A DNA stretch of 20,596 nucleotides, from assembly GCA_041547565.1 (NCBI GenBank), contig JBFEUI010000043.1, positions 1 to 20,596 of the forward strand, read 5' to 3'. Below the pieces are notes generated by a model that was given only the letters and a program-made list of their open reading frames with translations, was not told where the DNA came from and searched no databases. This DNA is from JBFEUI01 sp041547565. Its GTDB lineage: Bacteria; Pseudomonadota; Gammaproteobacteria; Thiohalomonadales; Thiohalomonadaceae. The stretch's first letter is position 1; every line of letters begins with the position of its first letter. The position numbers and the translations under genes are program-made. Positions 8,270 to 15,686 of this stretch are shown one piece after another.

Positions 8270-9063
8270 TGAATAATTCAACAAAGAGGTATGAGGGTAT
8301 GGGGATTCGATTGGCTTCCGGTGTGTCACGCTGGGTCATAGCTGCTGTATTGACGGGGGTCTCCACATCGGCAGCCGCTGTCGATGTGAAACTGACGAGC
8401 AACAAGGATTTTATCCAGGTCAAGCATGAGGGGAAGATGGTCAAGGTTGAGCGCAACCAGGACCTGAATCACCACGTCGATGCGTTTTGGGCCAAGACCT
8501 CACGCAAGTGCCCGCCGTTCTGTATTCAGCCCGATACCCCGGCCGAGGGTGTAACGCACGTTGGTGAGTACGAGGTGATCGAGTTTATGACCGAGAAGGT
8601 CAATCCCGGCAGCGGTGTCATGATCGACGCACGCGTGCCCTCCTGGCACAAGAAGGGCACCATTCCGGGTTCGGTAAATATCCCGTTTACCGTGTTCGAC
8701 AAACTGCCTACCGATCCCGAACTGGGCAAGGCGCTGACCTATCTGGGCGCCACGCGCCGGGAGGGTGTCGGCAGCTTTATGCGCGGTGTCGAGAAACAGA
8801 TGGCCAAAATGGGCATCGGTGACAATGAATACCTGACCGGTTACTGGGATTTCACCAATGCCAAGGATGTGTTGCTGTGGTGCAACGGTCCCTGGTGTGG
8901 CCAGTCGCCCCGCGCCATCCACGGTCTGGTCAAGGTGGGGTATCCCACAGAGAAAATCTTCTACTATCGCGGCGGCATGCAGAGCTGGGAGATGCTCGGT
9001 CTGACCGTACTCATCCCTGAAGGTGAAGGGATGTTCGCCAATGCCGGCGGTGGCGGCGAGTAA
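8269..9063 (+). CDS. exported rhodanese-like protein
   Basis: This 264-residue protein has an N-terminal signal peptide ending near S-A-A-A (residue 37); a start at Met11 (8299) would give a tighter signal peptide. After a spacer carrying a C-P-P-F-C pair (Cys81 and Cys85) comes a rhodanese domain: I-D-A-R at 119-122, G-S-V-N-I-P-F at 134-140, the cysteine loop with Cys205 and Cys210 (C-N-G-P-W-C-G-Q-S), and R-G-G-M-Q-S-W at 234-240. Rhodanese domains carry sulfane sulfur on the loop cysteine; Cys205, just after the beta strand, is the likely nucleophile. Location is inferred to be periplasmic. It is coupled by a 1-nt overlap to the small exported gene upstream. The substrate is unknown, and it could equally be a non-catalytic thiol-redox or binding protein. 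Confidence 0.85.
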   Translation: MNNSTKRYEGMGIRLASGVSRWVIAAVLTGVSTSAAAVDVKLTSNKDFIQVKHEGKMVKVERNQDLNHHVDAFWAKTSRKCPPFCIQPDTPAEGVTHVGEYEVIEFMTEKVNPGSGVMIDARVPSWHKKGTIPGSVNIPFTVFDKLPTDPELGKALTYLGATRREGVGSFMRGVEKQMAKMGIGDNEYLTGYWDFTNAKDVLLWCNGPWCGQSPRAIHGLVKVGYPTEKIFYYRGGMQSWEMLGLTVLIPEGEGMFANAGGGGE

Positions 9064-9080
9064 ACGGCTCACGCCTTGAC

Positions 9081-9134
9081 GGGTGAGTGGGTGAGTGGCC
9101 ACAATACTATCCACTCCTACTCACCCATTCACCC
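9081..9134. terminator. long inverted repeat between convergent genes
   Basis: The left arm GGGTGAGTGGGTGAGT (9081-9096) and the right arm (9119-9134) are reverse complements at 15 of 16 positions, enclosing 22 nt that include CCACT. Each arm is itself two near-copies of an 8-nt unit. It sits in the 76-nt gap between the stop codons of the rhodanese gene and the DHH gene, so it may act as a bidirectional transcription end. There is no clear T-tract on either side, so it could instead be a repeat. Confidence 0.45.
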
Positions 9135-9139
9135 GCGCT

Positions 9140-10111
9140 TCACGCGTTATTCACTGTAAACTGTTCCTGAAAACGATCAATAAACCGGCCCAGTTCCTCC
9201 TCGGCCAGCAGATTTATCCCTGCCGCCGCCTTGCGTCCGCCTCCAGTAGGGAAGGCACGACACAGTTCATCAGCCCCCTCTTTGTTGTTTAATGGTGCAC
9301 GCACCGAAACCCGGTAACCGCCACTGTTCAGACGGGTCAGCAGGGCGTGGGCCCGGTGTGTATGCTGGCGGGCCAGGCTGTTGCCGAAGACGCCGCTGAC
9401 CCGACGTGCCCATGGTTCGTCAGGCAGGATGTAGAGGGCCACTCGCTGCGTTGCCAGTTCCGCCTGTTGTGACGAGGCGGTTTGCATATCTTCACGGTAA
9501 CCGTCGCGCAGACGCTGGTAGGCCGGCTCCTCGGCGATGAAATCAAAGGGGTTGCGGTAGGGCTTGAGCAGGCGGTACAGCTCTGCAGGGTGGAAAAACA
9601 GATCGCCCAGTTCCACACCGTAACCGTTGTAGTTGATGCAGGTGCCGAGTTCGCACAACTGCTCCAGCTGGGTAGTGCTGAGCGCCAGTGACTGCGCCGC
9701 CCGGCGGGCGCTGTCGTGCAGGTTGTCGCCGAAGGCTGCTGCCACGGCCCAGTCACGGAAACGCCCCTCAAGGTGTTCATCGACCAGCAGGCTGGTACAG
9801 GTGTCGGCCGAGGTGTCGATGGAAGCGTTCAGCCCGCTGTGTGCCGGGATCTCGCCGGCGAAGTGGTGGTCGAAATAGTCGATATGGGCGCCTGACTCCA
9901 GCAGTGCCAGCAGGGCATCGCGGTTTTTATCGAGTGAAATATCCAGCACGGTGACCCGGTCGCCGGCCGTGGCGTTGACCTGTTGCAGCAGGGCGATATC
10001 CCGCTTCAGGCCGGTGATCAGTGTGCTCTCGAGTGGCTCGGCAAGGCGCAGCTGGTGCAGGGCGCAAATGCCATCGGCATCGCCATTGAAGACGTCGAAT
10101 TGCTGGCTCAT
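9140..10111 (-). CDS. DHH-family phosphoesterase
   Basis: DHH-family proteins are metal-dependent phosphoesterases that include RecJ-like exonucleases, nanoRNases and cyclic-dinucleotide hydrolases. Motif I is N-G-D-A-D-G (9-14), motif II has Asp57 in L-D-I-S-L-D, motif III is F-D-H-H (80-83), and a G-D-N follows at 128-130. Near the C-terminus T-G-G-G-R-K-A-A-A-G (289-298) resembles the DHHA1 nucleotide-binding loop, with Arg where His is common. The 323-residue length fits a DHH plus DHHA1 protein. No signal peptide, so cytoplasmic. Its ATG overlaps the stop of the FliL-like gene by 4 nt (ATGA). The substrate cannot be named from sequence. Confidence 0.85.
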   Translation of the reverse strand: MSQQFDVFNGDADGICALHQLRLAEPLESTLITGLKRDIALLQQVNATAGDRVTVLDISLDKNRDALLALLESGAHIDYFDHHFAGEIPAHSGLNASIDTSADTCTSLLVDEHLEGRFRDWAVAAAFGDNLHDSARRAAQSLALSTTQLEQLCELGTCINYNGYGVELGDLFFHPAELYRLLKPYRNPFDFIAEEPAYQRLRDGYREDMQTASSQQAELATQRVALYILPDEPWARRVSGVFGNSLARQHTHRAHALLTRLNSGGYRVSVRAPLNNKEGADELCRAFPTGGGRKAAAGINLLAEEELGRFIDRFQEQFTVNNA

Positions 10112-10557
10112 TGTATGACAAAGTCGGTGAAATAGAGTGCCTGAATGCCGGAGGGGTGTTTGTTGCCCTCCGGGTCCTCAACCGTTTTTTCCGCTGAAAG
10201 GCCGGTCAGTGTTTTGAGTACGGTGCCGAGCTGTTGCAGTGCCTGCTGGCGCACCTTCTCCCGCGTCTGCACATCGCGCATGGCGGCAATGCTCTGGTGG
10301 GAAAGCAACATCAACAACTCGTGGCGTATCGCCGGATTGTTCTCCTGCAGGGCGGTGATCACATCGGTGTCGCGCGTCATCACTTGCACCTTGACCTGCA
10401 TGAAGCGCATGCGTTTGCCGTCATGCAGGTTGACCACCAGCGCAGGTTCGAGCGGATAGTAGTTGGCCTTGCCGTTGCTGTAGGAGGCGCCACCGGAGGC
10501 GGCCTGCACCGTGACTGAGAAAGTGAACAACAAAATGAGTATGAAGCGGGTGTACAT
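10108..10557 (-). CDS. FliL-family exported protein
   Basis: The 149-residue product starts with a signal peptide or single hydrophobic helix (residues 4-19, ending V-Q-A-A). It then shows the FliL pattern: Y-Y-P-L-E-P (33-38), V-V-N-L (41-44), the R-F-M-Q-V-K-V strand (51-57), N-P-A-I-R near 74-78, L-L-M-L-L-S (81-86) and the C-terminal Y-F-T-D-F-V-I-Q (142-149). FliL proteins associate with the flagellar motor and bind near the stator. There are no other flagellar genes here, and it is coupled to a DHH phosphoesterase, so this is probably a stand-alone FliL-like envelope protein. A TATAGT (- strand, about 10599-10604) upstream could be a -10 but lacks a good -35. Confidence 0.8.
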   Translation of the reverse strand: MYTRFILILLFTFSVTVQAASGGASYSNGKANYYPLEPALVVNLHDGKRMRFMQVKVQVMTRDTDVITALQENNPAIRHELLMLLSHQSIAAMRDVQTREKVRQQALQQLGTVLKTLTGLSAEKTVEDPEGNKHPSGIQALYFTDFVIQ

Positions 10558-10639
10558 ATCGTCAGGGCCTGTTTGGGGCTATTGCGTTACAGGAGTAGGA
10601 CTATACCAGCAACTTGCCATGATGCGCGAAATAACACCC

Positions 10640-11548
10640 CTACTTCCCCTTTTTTCTTGCGCGCGGGTGGGCCGCGTCATAGACGCTGGCCAGGTGTTGA
10701 AAGTCAAGGTGGGTGTAGATCTGGGTGGTTGCGATGTCGGCATGCCCGAGCAGCTCCTGTACCGCACGCAGATCGCCGCTTGATTCGAGAATGTGGCTGG
10801 CAAAGGAGTGGCGCAGCATATGCGGATGGACATGGATATCCAGCCCCTGTTTTTTGCGCCAGTAATCGATTCGCTGCTGTACGCTGCGTGGTGACAGACG
10901 ATTGCCACGGGAGCTGACAAAAAGTGCCTGTTGTTCATCCGCAGCCAGTGCCGTGCGGTGTTTGAGCCACAGGCCCAGTGCGTCTCGGGCCTGCCGGCCG
11001 ATAGGCACGATACGGCTTTTTCCACCCTTGCCGTGTGTAACCGTTACAGTGGCATCGCGCAGGTTGATCTCCTGTAGCTCAAGGCTGACAAGCTCTGACA
11101 GGCGCAGACCCGAGGAGTAAAACAGCTCCATTATCGCCCGGTCACGGGCGATGAGCGGGGTATCGCCCTCAATCTCGACCAGTTGAGTCACCTGCTCGAT
11201 GCCCAGGGCGCTTGGCAGACGTCGTTCGATCTTGGGCGCCCGGATCCCCGTGGCGGGGTTGTGGCCGACCGCCTCCTCGCGCAACAGGTAATTGTAAAAG
11301 CTGCGCAGTGTCGACAGTTCACGCTGTATGGTGCGTGCGCTTATCTCGCGACGGTGCCGCCAGGCGATGTAGGCACGGATATGCCGCGCCGTCAGTTCTG
11401 ACCAGTTCTCGACATGCTGCTGGTCGCAAAAAGCACTTATCTGCCGCAGGTCACGCTGATAATTTTTCCAGGTGTGCGGCGACAGGTTACGCTGCTCACG
11501 CAGATAAGCGATGAACTGCTTGAGCCAGAGCTGCGCGCTACTGTCCAT
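10640..11548 (-). CDS. xerC: tyrosine recombinase XerC
   Basis: XerC with XerD resolves chromosome dimers at dif. The 302-residue length is standard. The N-terminal core-binding domain covers about 1-90, and the catalytic domain has Arg149 (G-L-R-L-S-E), Lys174 (H-G-K-G-G-K), His243 and Arg246 (H-M-L-R-H), His269 (L-G-H-A) and the nucleophile Tyr278 (Q-I-Y-T-H). The ATG at 11548 was chosen because the protein then begins at the normal XerC N-terminus, and it lies 5 nt after the stop of the DUF484 gene; the open frame extends upstream but that part overlaps DUF484 and is not XerC-like. The last gene of the dapF unit; no terminator was seen after its TAG. Confidence 0.96.
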   Translation of the reverse strand: MDSSAQLWLKQFIAYLREQRNLSPHTWKNYQRDLRQISAFCDQQHVENWSELTARHIRAYIAWRHRREISARTIQRELSTLRSFYNYLLREEAVGHNPATGIRAPKIERRLPSALGIEQVTQLVEIEGDTPLIARDRAIMELFYSSGLRLSELVSLELQEINLRDATVTVTHGKGGKSRIVPIGRQARDALGLWLKHRTALAADEQQALFVSSRGNRLSPRSVQQRIDYWRKKQGLDIHVHPHMLRHSFASHILESSGDLRAVQELLGHADIATTQIYTHLDFQHLASVYDAAHPRARKKGK

Positions 11549-11553
11549 GAAGG

Positions 11554-12243
11554 TTATTCCAGGTGCCTTGTCAGTACACGGCCGAGCACATCCCCCAGGT
11601 AGGAGATAAATTCGGTACCCATGGTCGGGTGGAAGCGGTTGGGATCGATACTGCCAATGCCAAGTAGTCCGAGTATGCGCTTGTCGGCACCGTTTAGCGG
11701 GATCACAACCGCCGAGGCGATATCGGTGGCCTTGTCGCCAAAGAGCAGTTCGAGCTGATGGGCACGAAGATGACCACACAGTGGATGGCCCTGTTTTAAT
11801 TGCGTGCTGAACTGTTCCATGACCTGTTCGTCCAGGGCGCGCAGGGCGCTTCCCTGTTCCTTGATGCCGAACAGGCAGGCCGAAACCACGTCGGTATGGA
11901 AATCGTGACGCAGGATGTTTTCCACCTGAGCCACGGTGTCGTGCAGGTTGTCGGTATCGATAAGGTTAAGGATGAATTCCTGCAACCGCTGTAGCAGTTG
12001 CTCATTGCTGCGGGCCGTTTGCGACAGGTGCTGCATCTGGTGCTTGAGGTCGTGACGCTGGTCGCGCAGCATCGCAACCTGACGCTCAATCAGGGAAACC
12101 GCTTCACCGCTCTCCGGATGCGGGAGGGTCAATTCGTTGAGGAGATAGTCGTGGTGTTGAAAAAACTCCGGGTGAGTGCGCAGGTAGTCAACCACCTGGT
12201 GCTCACTCAGAGAGTCGTTCCCTGTCGCCTTCTGTTCACTCAT
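11554..12243 (-). CDS. DUF484 family protein
   Basis: This 229-residue cytoplasmic protein matches the DUF484 family found between dapF and xerC in many gammaproteobacteria (the YigA position in E. coli). It has the N-terminal V-x-x-Y-L-R-x-H-P-E-F-F motif (17-28), a glutamine-rich coiled coil about 50-95, and a GAF-like C-terminal domain with V-V-I-P-L and G-L-L-G-I-G-S near 190-205. Its biochemical role is not established. The ATG overlaps the TGA of dapF by 4 nt and its TAA is 5 nt before the xerC start, so the three genes are translated from one message. Confidence 0.93.
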   Translation of the reverse strand: MSEQKATGNDSLSEHQVVDYLRTHPEFFQHHDYLLNELTLPHPESGEAVSLIERQVAMLRDQRHDLKHQMQHLSQTARSNEQLLQRLQEFILNLIDTDNLHDTVAQVENILRHDFHTDVVSACLFGIKEQGSALRALDEQVMEQFSTQLKQGHPLCGHLRAHQLELLFGDKATDIASAVVIPLNGADKRILGLLGIGSIDPNRFHPTMGTEFISYLGDVLGRVLTRHLE

Positions 12244-13070
12244 ATTTCAATTGTACCCTCAAATACCTGTTCGGCGGGCCCGATCATCCACAGCGGATGG
12301 CCACTTCCCTGCCATGCTATCTGCAACACCCCTCCGGGCAGCTCAACCCTGACCGCATCACCCAGCAGGCCCCAGCGATGCCCGACGGCCACAGCGGCAC
12401 AGGCGCCGGTGCCGCAGGCCAGGGTCTCGCCGGCGCCACGTTCATAGACGCGCAGGCGGATGTGCCCGCTGTCTACCACCTGCATAAATCCGACGTTCAC
12501 CCGTTCCGGAAATTGCGGGTGTGATTCGATAATGGGCCCCAGACGCTCAACCTCTGCATGGTCGATATTTTCGACCTGAAGCACGGCATGGGGGTTGCCC
12601 ATGGAGACGGCACCAAAACGCACTGTAGCATCAGCGGCATCAAGCTCGTAGAACGCCTGCTCGTTATCGTACAGCAGCGGCAGATCGTGTGGGGTAAATC
12701 GCGGTATCCCCATGTTGACGCGCACCTGACCGGCCGGTTCCAGGTAAAGGGTAATGATGCCGGAGGCGGTTTCCACCGGGATCGCATCCTTGCTGGTAAG
12801 GCCCTTGTCGCGTACGAAACGTGCAAAGCAGCGTGCACCGTTACCACACTGCTGCACCTCGCTGCCATCGGCATTGAAGATGCGGTAGCGAAAATCGGCG
12901 TCCCTCGTGGTAGGAGCTTCGACAAGCAGCAACTGGTCGCAGCCGATGCCGAAGCGCCGGTCAGCGAGGTGGCGGACCTGTTCGCCGGTCAGCTGGAAGG
13001 ATTGGTTGATGGCATCCAGCACAATGAAGTCGTTGCCGAGCCCTTGCATCTTGGTAAATTGCAGTTGCAT
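12240..13070 (-). CDS. dapF: diaminopimelate epimerase
   Basis: DapF interconverts LL- and meso-diaminopimelate for lysine and peptidoglycan, using two cysteines and no cofactor. Both are present: Cys75 in Q-Q-C-G-N-G-A-R and Cys219 in A-C-G-T-G-A. The N-terminal F-T-K-M-Q-G-L-G-N-D-F (5-15) is the family signature. At 276 residues it is complete. ATG at 13070 lacks a good Shine-Dalgarno, which may mean it relies on upstream translation; the CoA-binding gene ends 39 nt before it. lysA, a frequent dapF neighbour, is absent. Confidence 0.97.
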   Translation of the reverse strand: MQLQFTKMQGLGNDFIVLDAINQSFQLTGEQVRHLADRRFGIGCDQLLLVEAPTTRDADFRYRIFNADGSEVQQCGNGARCFARFVRDKGLTSKDAIPVETASGIITLYLEPAGQVRVNMGIPRFTPHDLPLLYDNEQAFYELDAADATVRFGAVSMGNPHAVLQVENIDHAEVERLGPIIESHPQFPERVNVGFMQVVDSGHIRLRVYERGAGETLACGTGACAAVAVGHRWGLLGDAVRVELPGGVLQIAWQGSGHPLWMIGPAEQVFEGTIEI

Positions 13071-13109
13071 GGGGAGAGCTTACAAAGAAGCGCCAGCGAT
13101 GGAAAGCCT

Positions 13110-13544
13110 CTAATCAGCGGCACCCATGATCAGTTGCACGTAATCGCGGTAGATGCAGCGGTCCATGACAACCTGTATGCCGTGCGCCATGGCCCGTCTC
13201 GCGGCGGCGGGATTGATCACCCCGTCCTGCAGCCAGAGGGTGGGGACCTGCAGTTCAATGCAGGCATCGACGATGGCGTCGACGTGTTCCGGGGCCCGAA
13301 AGACATCGACCAGGTCCGGTACCTGAGGCAGGGTGTGGAGATCGGGGTAGGCCTGTTCTCCGAGTATGGAATCGACCGCCGGGCGCACCGGTATGATGCG
13401 GTAGCCGTACTGCTGCATTGCGCGTGCAACCTGGTGGCTGGGGCGTGACGGTTTGGGTGACAGGCCAACGACGGCAATGGTATCCAACGCCTGTAGCAGG
13501 GTGCGTATTGCTGCCGGGGCAGGGTTAACAAAATCACTGGCCAT
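13110..13544 (-). CDS. CoA-binding (YccU-type) protein
   Basis: The 144-residue product has a Rossmann-like CoA-binding fold: I-A-V-V-G-L-S-P-K-P-S-R-P-S (23-36), Y-G-Y-R-I-I-P-V (46-53), a V-D-V-F-R strand, L-W-L-Q-D-G-V (near 103-109) and a final V-V-M-D-R-C-I-Y-R-D-Y. Members bind CoA, but no reaction is assigned, and the small soluble protein may be a sensor or ligand carrier. Its start is 12 nt downstream of the diguanylate cyclase stop, so it is co-transcribed with that gene and with dapF. Confidence 0.9.
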   Translation of the reverse strand: MASDFVNPAPAAIRTLLQALDTIAVVGLSPKPSRPSHQVARAMQQYGYRIIPVRPAVDSILGEQAYPDLHTLPQVPDLVDVFRAPEHVDAIVDACIELQVPTLWLQDGVINPAAARRAMAHGIQVVMDRCIYRDYVQLIMGAAD

Positions 13545-13556
13545 GGTGCACCATCG

Positions 13557-14681
13557 CTACTGGTTGACGAAGGCGATGCCGCCGGCGCTATTGCTGAACT
13601 TGGAGTGATACATTGCCTGGTCCACCTTTTTCAGCAACTCGGCGAAGTCACTGCCATGGGCAGGGGCCTCGCCGATACCGATGCTCAGGCTAAGGTCGTA
13701 ACCGTTTTCCCTGGACCATTTGGTGATCCTTTTCTGGATACGTTGTCCGACAAGTCCGGCATTGGAGGCGTCGGTCGCCCTGAGCAGGATGACAAATTCA
13801 TCACCACCGTAGCGGGCGGCGATGTCCGAATCGCGAATGTTGTCCCGGAGCATGTGTGCCACGACACACAATACCCGGTCACCCTCTGCATGGCCATGCG
13901 TGTCATTGATATCCTTGAAACGGTTCAGGTCGACAAACATAACCACCAGCGGTTCATTGTAGTCACTGTTCTGCAGTAGCAGCGCATTGGCCGCCTCGGT
14001 AAGTGCCCCGCGGTTCATCAGCGAGGTCAGCGGATCAAGCCGGCTGTCCTGTTTCACCGCCTGATGGCTGCGATCGATACGCTGCATCAGCAGGTAGGCG
14101 TAGACCATCACCAGCGCGCTGAAAAAGGAGAGGATGGCAATATTGGTCGCGGTATGTGCCGGGGAGAACAGCGATTTGCCGCCCAGGGTCAGGGCGGCGA
14201 CCAGGAATGTGCCGTAGAGGGCTTCACGGAAGAAACGGATGCCATAGCGCATGCCGTTGCCGATAACGATGACTATCCATACCTGTGCGGTCAGGGGTAT
14301 CGTGGAGGGATCGTTGATAACGACGAAGGCGATCCCAAGAATGTCGCCCCACATGTTGATGCGTATGCAGTAGGGTGCCGCGTGTTGCCGGTGCGTGTAG
14401 TAATAGCTGAAGGTGATCCAGACGGCGTAGCCGGCAAAAAAGATATTTACCTGCTGCAGGGAACTCCATTCCGGTGGCACGGTAAAGACGAAGTTAAACA
14501 GTATCGCGCCTATCAGTGTGAACAGGTAGCGTGCCAGGAACTGCAAGCGCAGCGCTTGCCAGCTTGAGTTCTGCCAGGCGGAGAAGGCCGGGTCAGTGGC
14601 ACGTCGGCCGTCCCCGCTGCGGCGTTCATTGCTGAAGCGGCGATCGGCGTGGCGGCGTTGCTGGGGGGCATCCGGCGACAA
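13557..14681 (-). CDS. membrane diguanylate cyclase (GGDEF domain)
   Basis: The N-terminus is arginine-rich (9-27), then about five to six hydrophobic helices (roughly 48-200) form a membrane sensor domain of unknown ligand. The C-terminal GGDEF domain begins at D-P-L-T (216-219), has F-V-D-L-N-R-F-K (249-256), the active site G-G-D-E-F (292-296) and an intact inhibitory RxxD (283-286) five residues upstream, so it should make c-di-GMP and be product-inhibited. Length 374. The start is TTG at 14681, supported by GGAGG at 14688-14692 with 6-nt spacing. It heads a unit with the CoA-binding gene, dapF, DUF484 and xerC, an unexpected leader for those housekeeping genes. Confidence 0.92.
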   Translation of the reverse strand: MSPDAPQQRRHADRRFSNERRSGDGRRATDPAFSAWQNSSWQALRLQFLARYLFTLIGAILFNFVFTVPPEWSSLQQVNIFFAGYAVWITFSYYYTHRQHAAPYCIRINMWGDILGIAFVVINDPSTIPLTAQVWIVIVIGNGMRYGIRFFREALYGTFLVAALTLGGKSLFSPAHTATNIAILSFFSALVMVYAYLLMQRIDRSHQAVKQDSRLDPLTSLMNRGALTEAANALLLQNSDYNEPLVVMFVDLNRFKDINDTHGHAEGDRVLCVVAHMLRDNIRDSDIAARYGGDEFVILLRATDASNAGLVGQRIQKRITKWSRENGYDLSLSIGIGEAPAHGSDFAELLKKVDQAMYHSKFSNSAGGIAFVNQ

Positions 14682-14734
14682 GGCAGACCTCCAGTCCTGA
14701 CAATGTGTATCAAAATTTCCCTATTTATTACCCA

Positions 14735-14762
14735 AGTATATGGCCTGATCGGGAAATGTTAA
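14735..14762 (-). promoter_or_regulatory. sigma70 promoter of the GGDEF-dapF-xerC unit
   Basis: Read on the - strand, a -35 TTAACA (14757-14762; 5 of 6) and a -10 TATACT (14735-14740; 5 of 6) are 16 nt apart. The predicted start near 14728 leaves a leader of about 47 nt with the GGAGG ribosome site just before the TTG start. This lies outside the speE frame, which ends at 14820. Confidence 0.65.
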
Positions 14763-14819
14763 TGAGTAATTTCCTTATAGTTTTGTGCCGGCGTTGCGCC
14801 TTGCATAGAGCTTGTGTGC

Positions 14820-15017
14820 CTAATCAGCTGAGAAGGCGCTTTGCAGGTAGGGCGGGAGTGCCAGGGCGCCTTTGTGGGTCTCCGGTGTGTAATAACGGGT
14901 GTCAAAGGGGCGTTTGGCGCTCGCCTCCTCCCGGAAGCCGCTGAACAGGCCGGCCTTTTTTGCCATGGTGCAGCTCCACCAGCCGCTTGGATAGACCGGC
15001 TGCGGGAAATGCAGGGT
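14820..15017 (-). pseudogene. speE: C-terminal part of speE beyond an in-frame amber codon
   Basis: Directly after the TAG at 15018-15020, in the same frame, 65 codons continue to a TAG at 14820-14822. They read as the normal C-terminus of spermidine synthase: F-P-Q-P-V-Y-P-S-G-W-W-S, then K-R-P-F-D-T-R-Y-Y-T-P-E-T-H-K-G-A-L and A-L-P-P-Y-L-Q-S-A-F. With the amber codon counted, the full frame is 288 codons, the usual SpeE length. No second frame change is visible, so the segment is either newly lost, wrongly cut by a sequence error, or still translated by readthrough. An internal ATG at codon 241 could in principle restart translation but would give only 48 residues. Confidence 0.85.
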
Positions 15018-15020
15018 CTA
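14992..15020 (-). other. hairpin beginning at the speE amber codon
   Basis: On the speE mRNA, the amber codon and next three bases (TAGACC, 15015-15020) pair perfectly with GGTCTA (14992-14997). Inside this, CTGC (15011-15014) pairs with GCAG (15000-15003), leaving a 2-nt bulge and a 7-nt loop. Ten base pairs within 29 nt of coding sequence, with the stop codon at the base of the stem, resembles the geometry of bacterial recoding hairpins. It is equally what a quasi-palindrome template-switch mutation would leave. Confidence 0.5.
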
Positions 15021-15686
15021 CAGGTCGCTAAAACCGGCCTGCCTCATGGCATGACGCATCGCCTTGAGCAGCTTGACGTGCAGCAGCGGGGATTCGCTCT
15101 GCTGCACCAGGATGCCGTCGCTTCCCAGGGCCTTGAGACAGTCGCGGTAGAAGGCCTCGTTAAACAAGCCCTCAGCCGGGCCGATGGGATCGGTGGAGTC
15201 GACGATAATAATGTCGATACTGCCCGCCTCGGCTTCCTTGACCCATTTGATACCGTCGGCAAAGTGCAGCTCGGCACGCGGATCATCATTGGACTGGCAC
15301 AATTCGGGGAAATACTTTTCCGAGGCCCTTGTTACCCCTTCGTCGATATCGACCTGTTGCGCGTGTTCGACCTCCGGGTGGCGCAGCACCTCCCGCAGTG
15401 TGCCGCAGTCACCGCCACCGATGATCAGCACCCGTTTGGGAGCCGGGTGGGTGAACAGCACCGGGTGGGTCATCATCTCGTGATAGAGAAAGTTGTCGCG
15501 GCTGGTCAGCATGACGAAGCCGTCGATGGTCATCAGGTTGCCAAAGGTTTCGGTTTCATAGACCTCGATATTCTGGAACCGGGTCTGCTCTTCATGCAGC
15601 TTGCCTTTAATGGTGAGGGAGAAGGCTGTCCCGCACTCTGTACATGCTTCGGTAAACCATTTTTTATCGTCGGCCGGAATCATCAT
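15018..15686 (-). CDS. speE: spermidine synthase, cut short by an in-frame amber
   Basis: SpeE moves the aminopropyl group of decarboxylated SAM to putrescine. The 222 residues before the TAG hold the N-terminal strand domain (H-E-E-Q at 31-34, G-N-L-M-T-I-D-G at 49-56, Y-H-E-M-M 68-72) and the Rossmann core: G-G-G-D-C-G (90-95), D-I-D-E (113-116) and the catalytic D-S-T-D-P-I-G-P with Asp163. The normal C-terminal third, including the tyrosine and tryptophan segment near the active site, lies after the stop, so the short form is unlikely to be active unless UAG is read through. ATG 15686 and 15683 are alternative starts behind AGGGG. It is divergent from speA with a 110-nt shared promoter region. 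Confidence 0.92.
   Translation of the reverse strand: MMIPADDKKWFTEACTECGTAFSLTIKGKLHEEQTRFQNIEVYETETFGNLMTIDGFVMLTSRDNFLYHEMMTHPVLFTHPAPKRVLIIGGGDCGTLREVLRHPEVEHAQQVDIDEGVTRASEKYFPELCQSNDDPRAELHFADGIKWVKEAEAGSIDIIIVDSTDPIGPAEGLFNEAFYRDCLKALGSDGILVQQSESPLLHVKLLKAMRHAMRQAGFSDL

Noticed and set aside
11549..11779. 77-residue N-terminal extension of xerC
   Set aside because: It overlaps the DUF484 gene in another frame, is arginine- and cysteine-rich, and is not part of XerC. The ATG at 11548 gives the standard N-terminus.
15018..15020. Pyrrolysine as the default explanation of the speE amber
   Set aside because: No pyl genes are in the window and UAG ends several ordinary genes here. It remains a test to run, not a claim.
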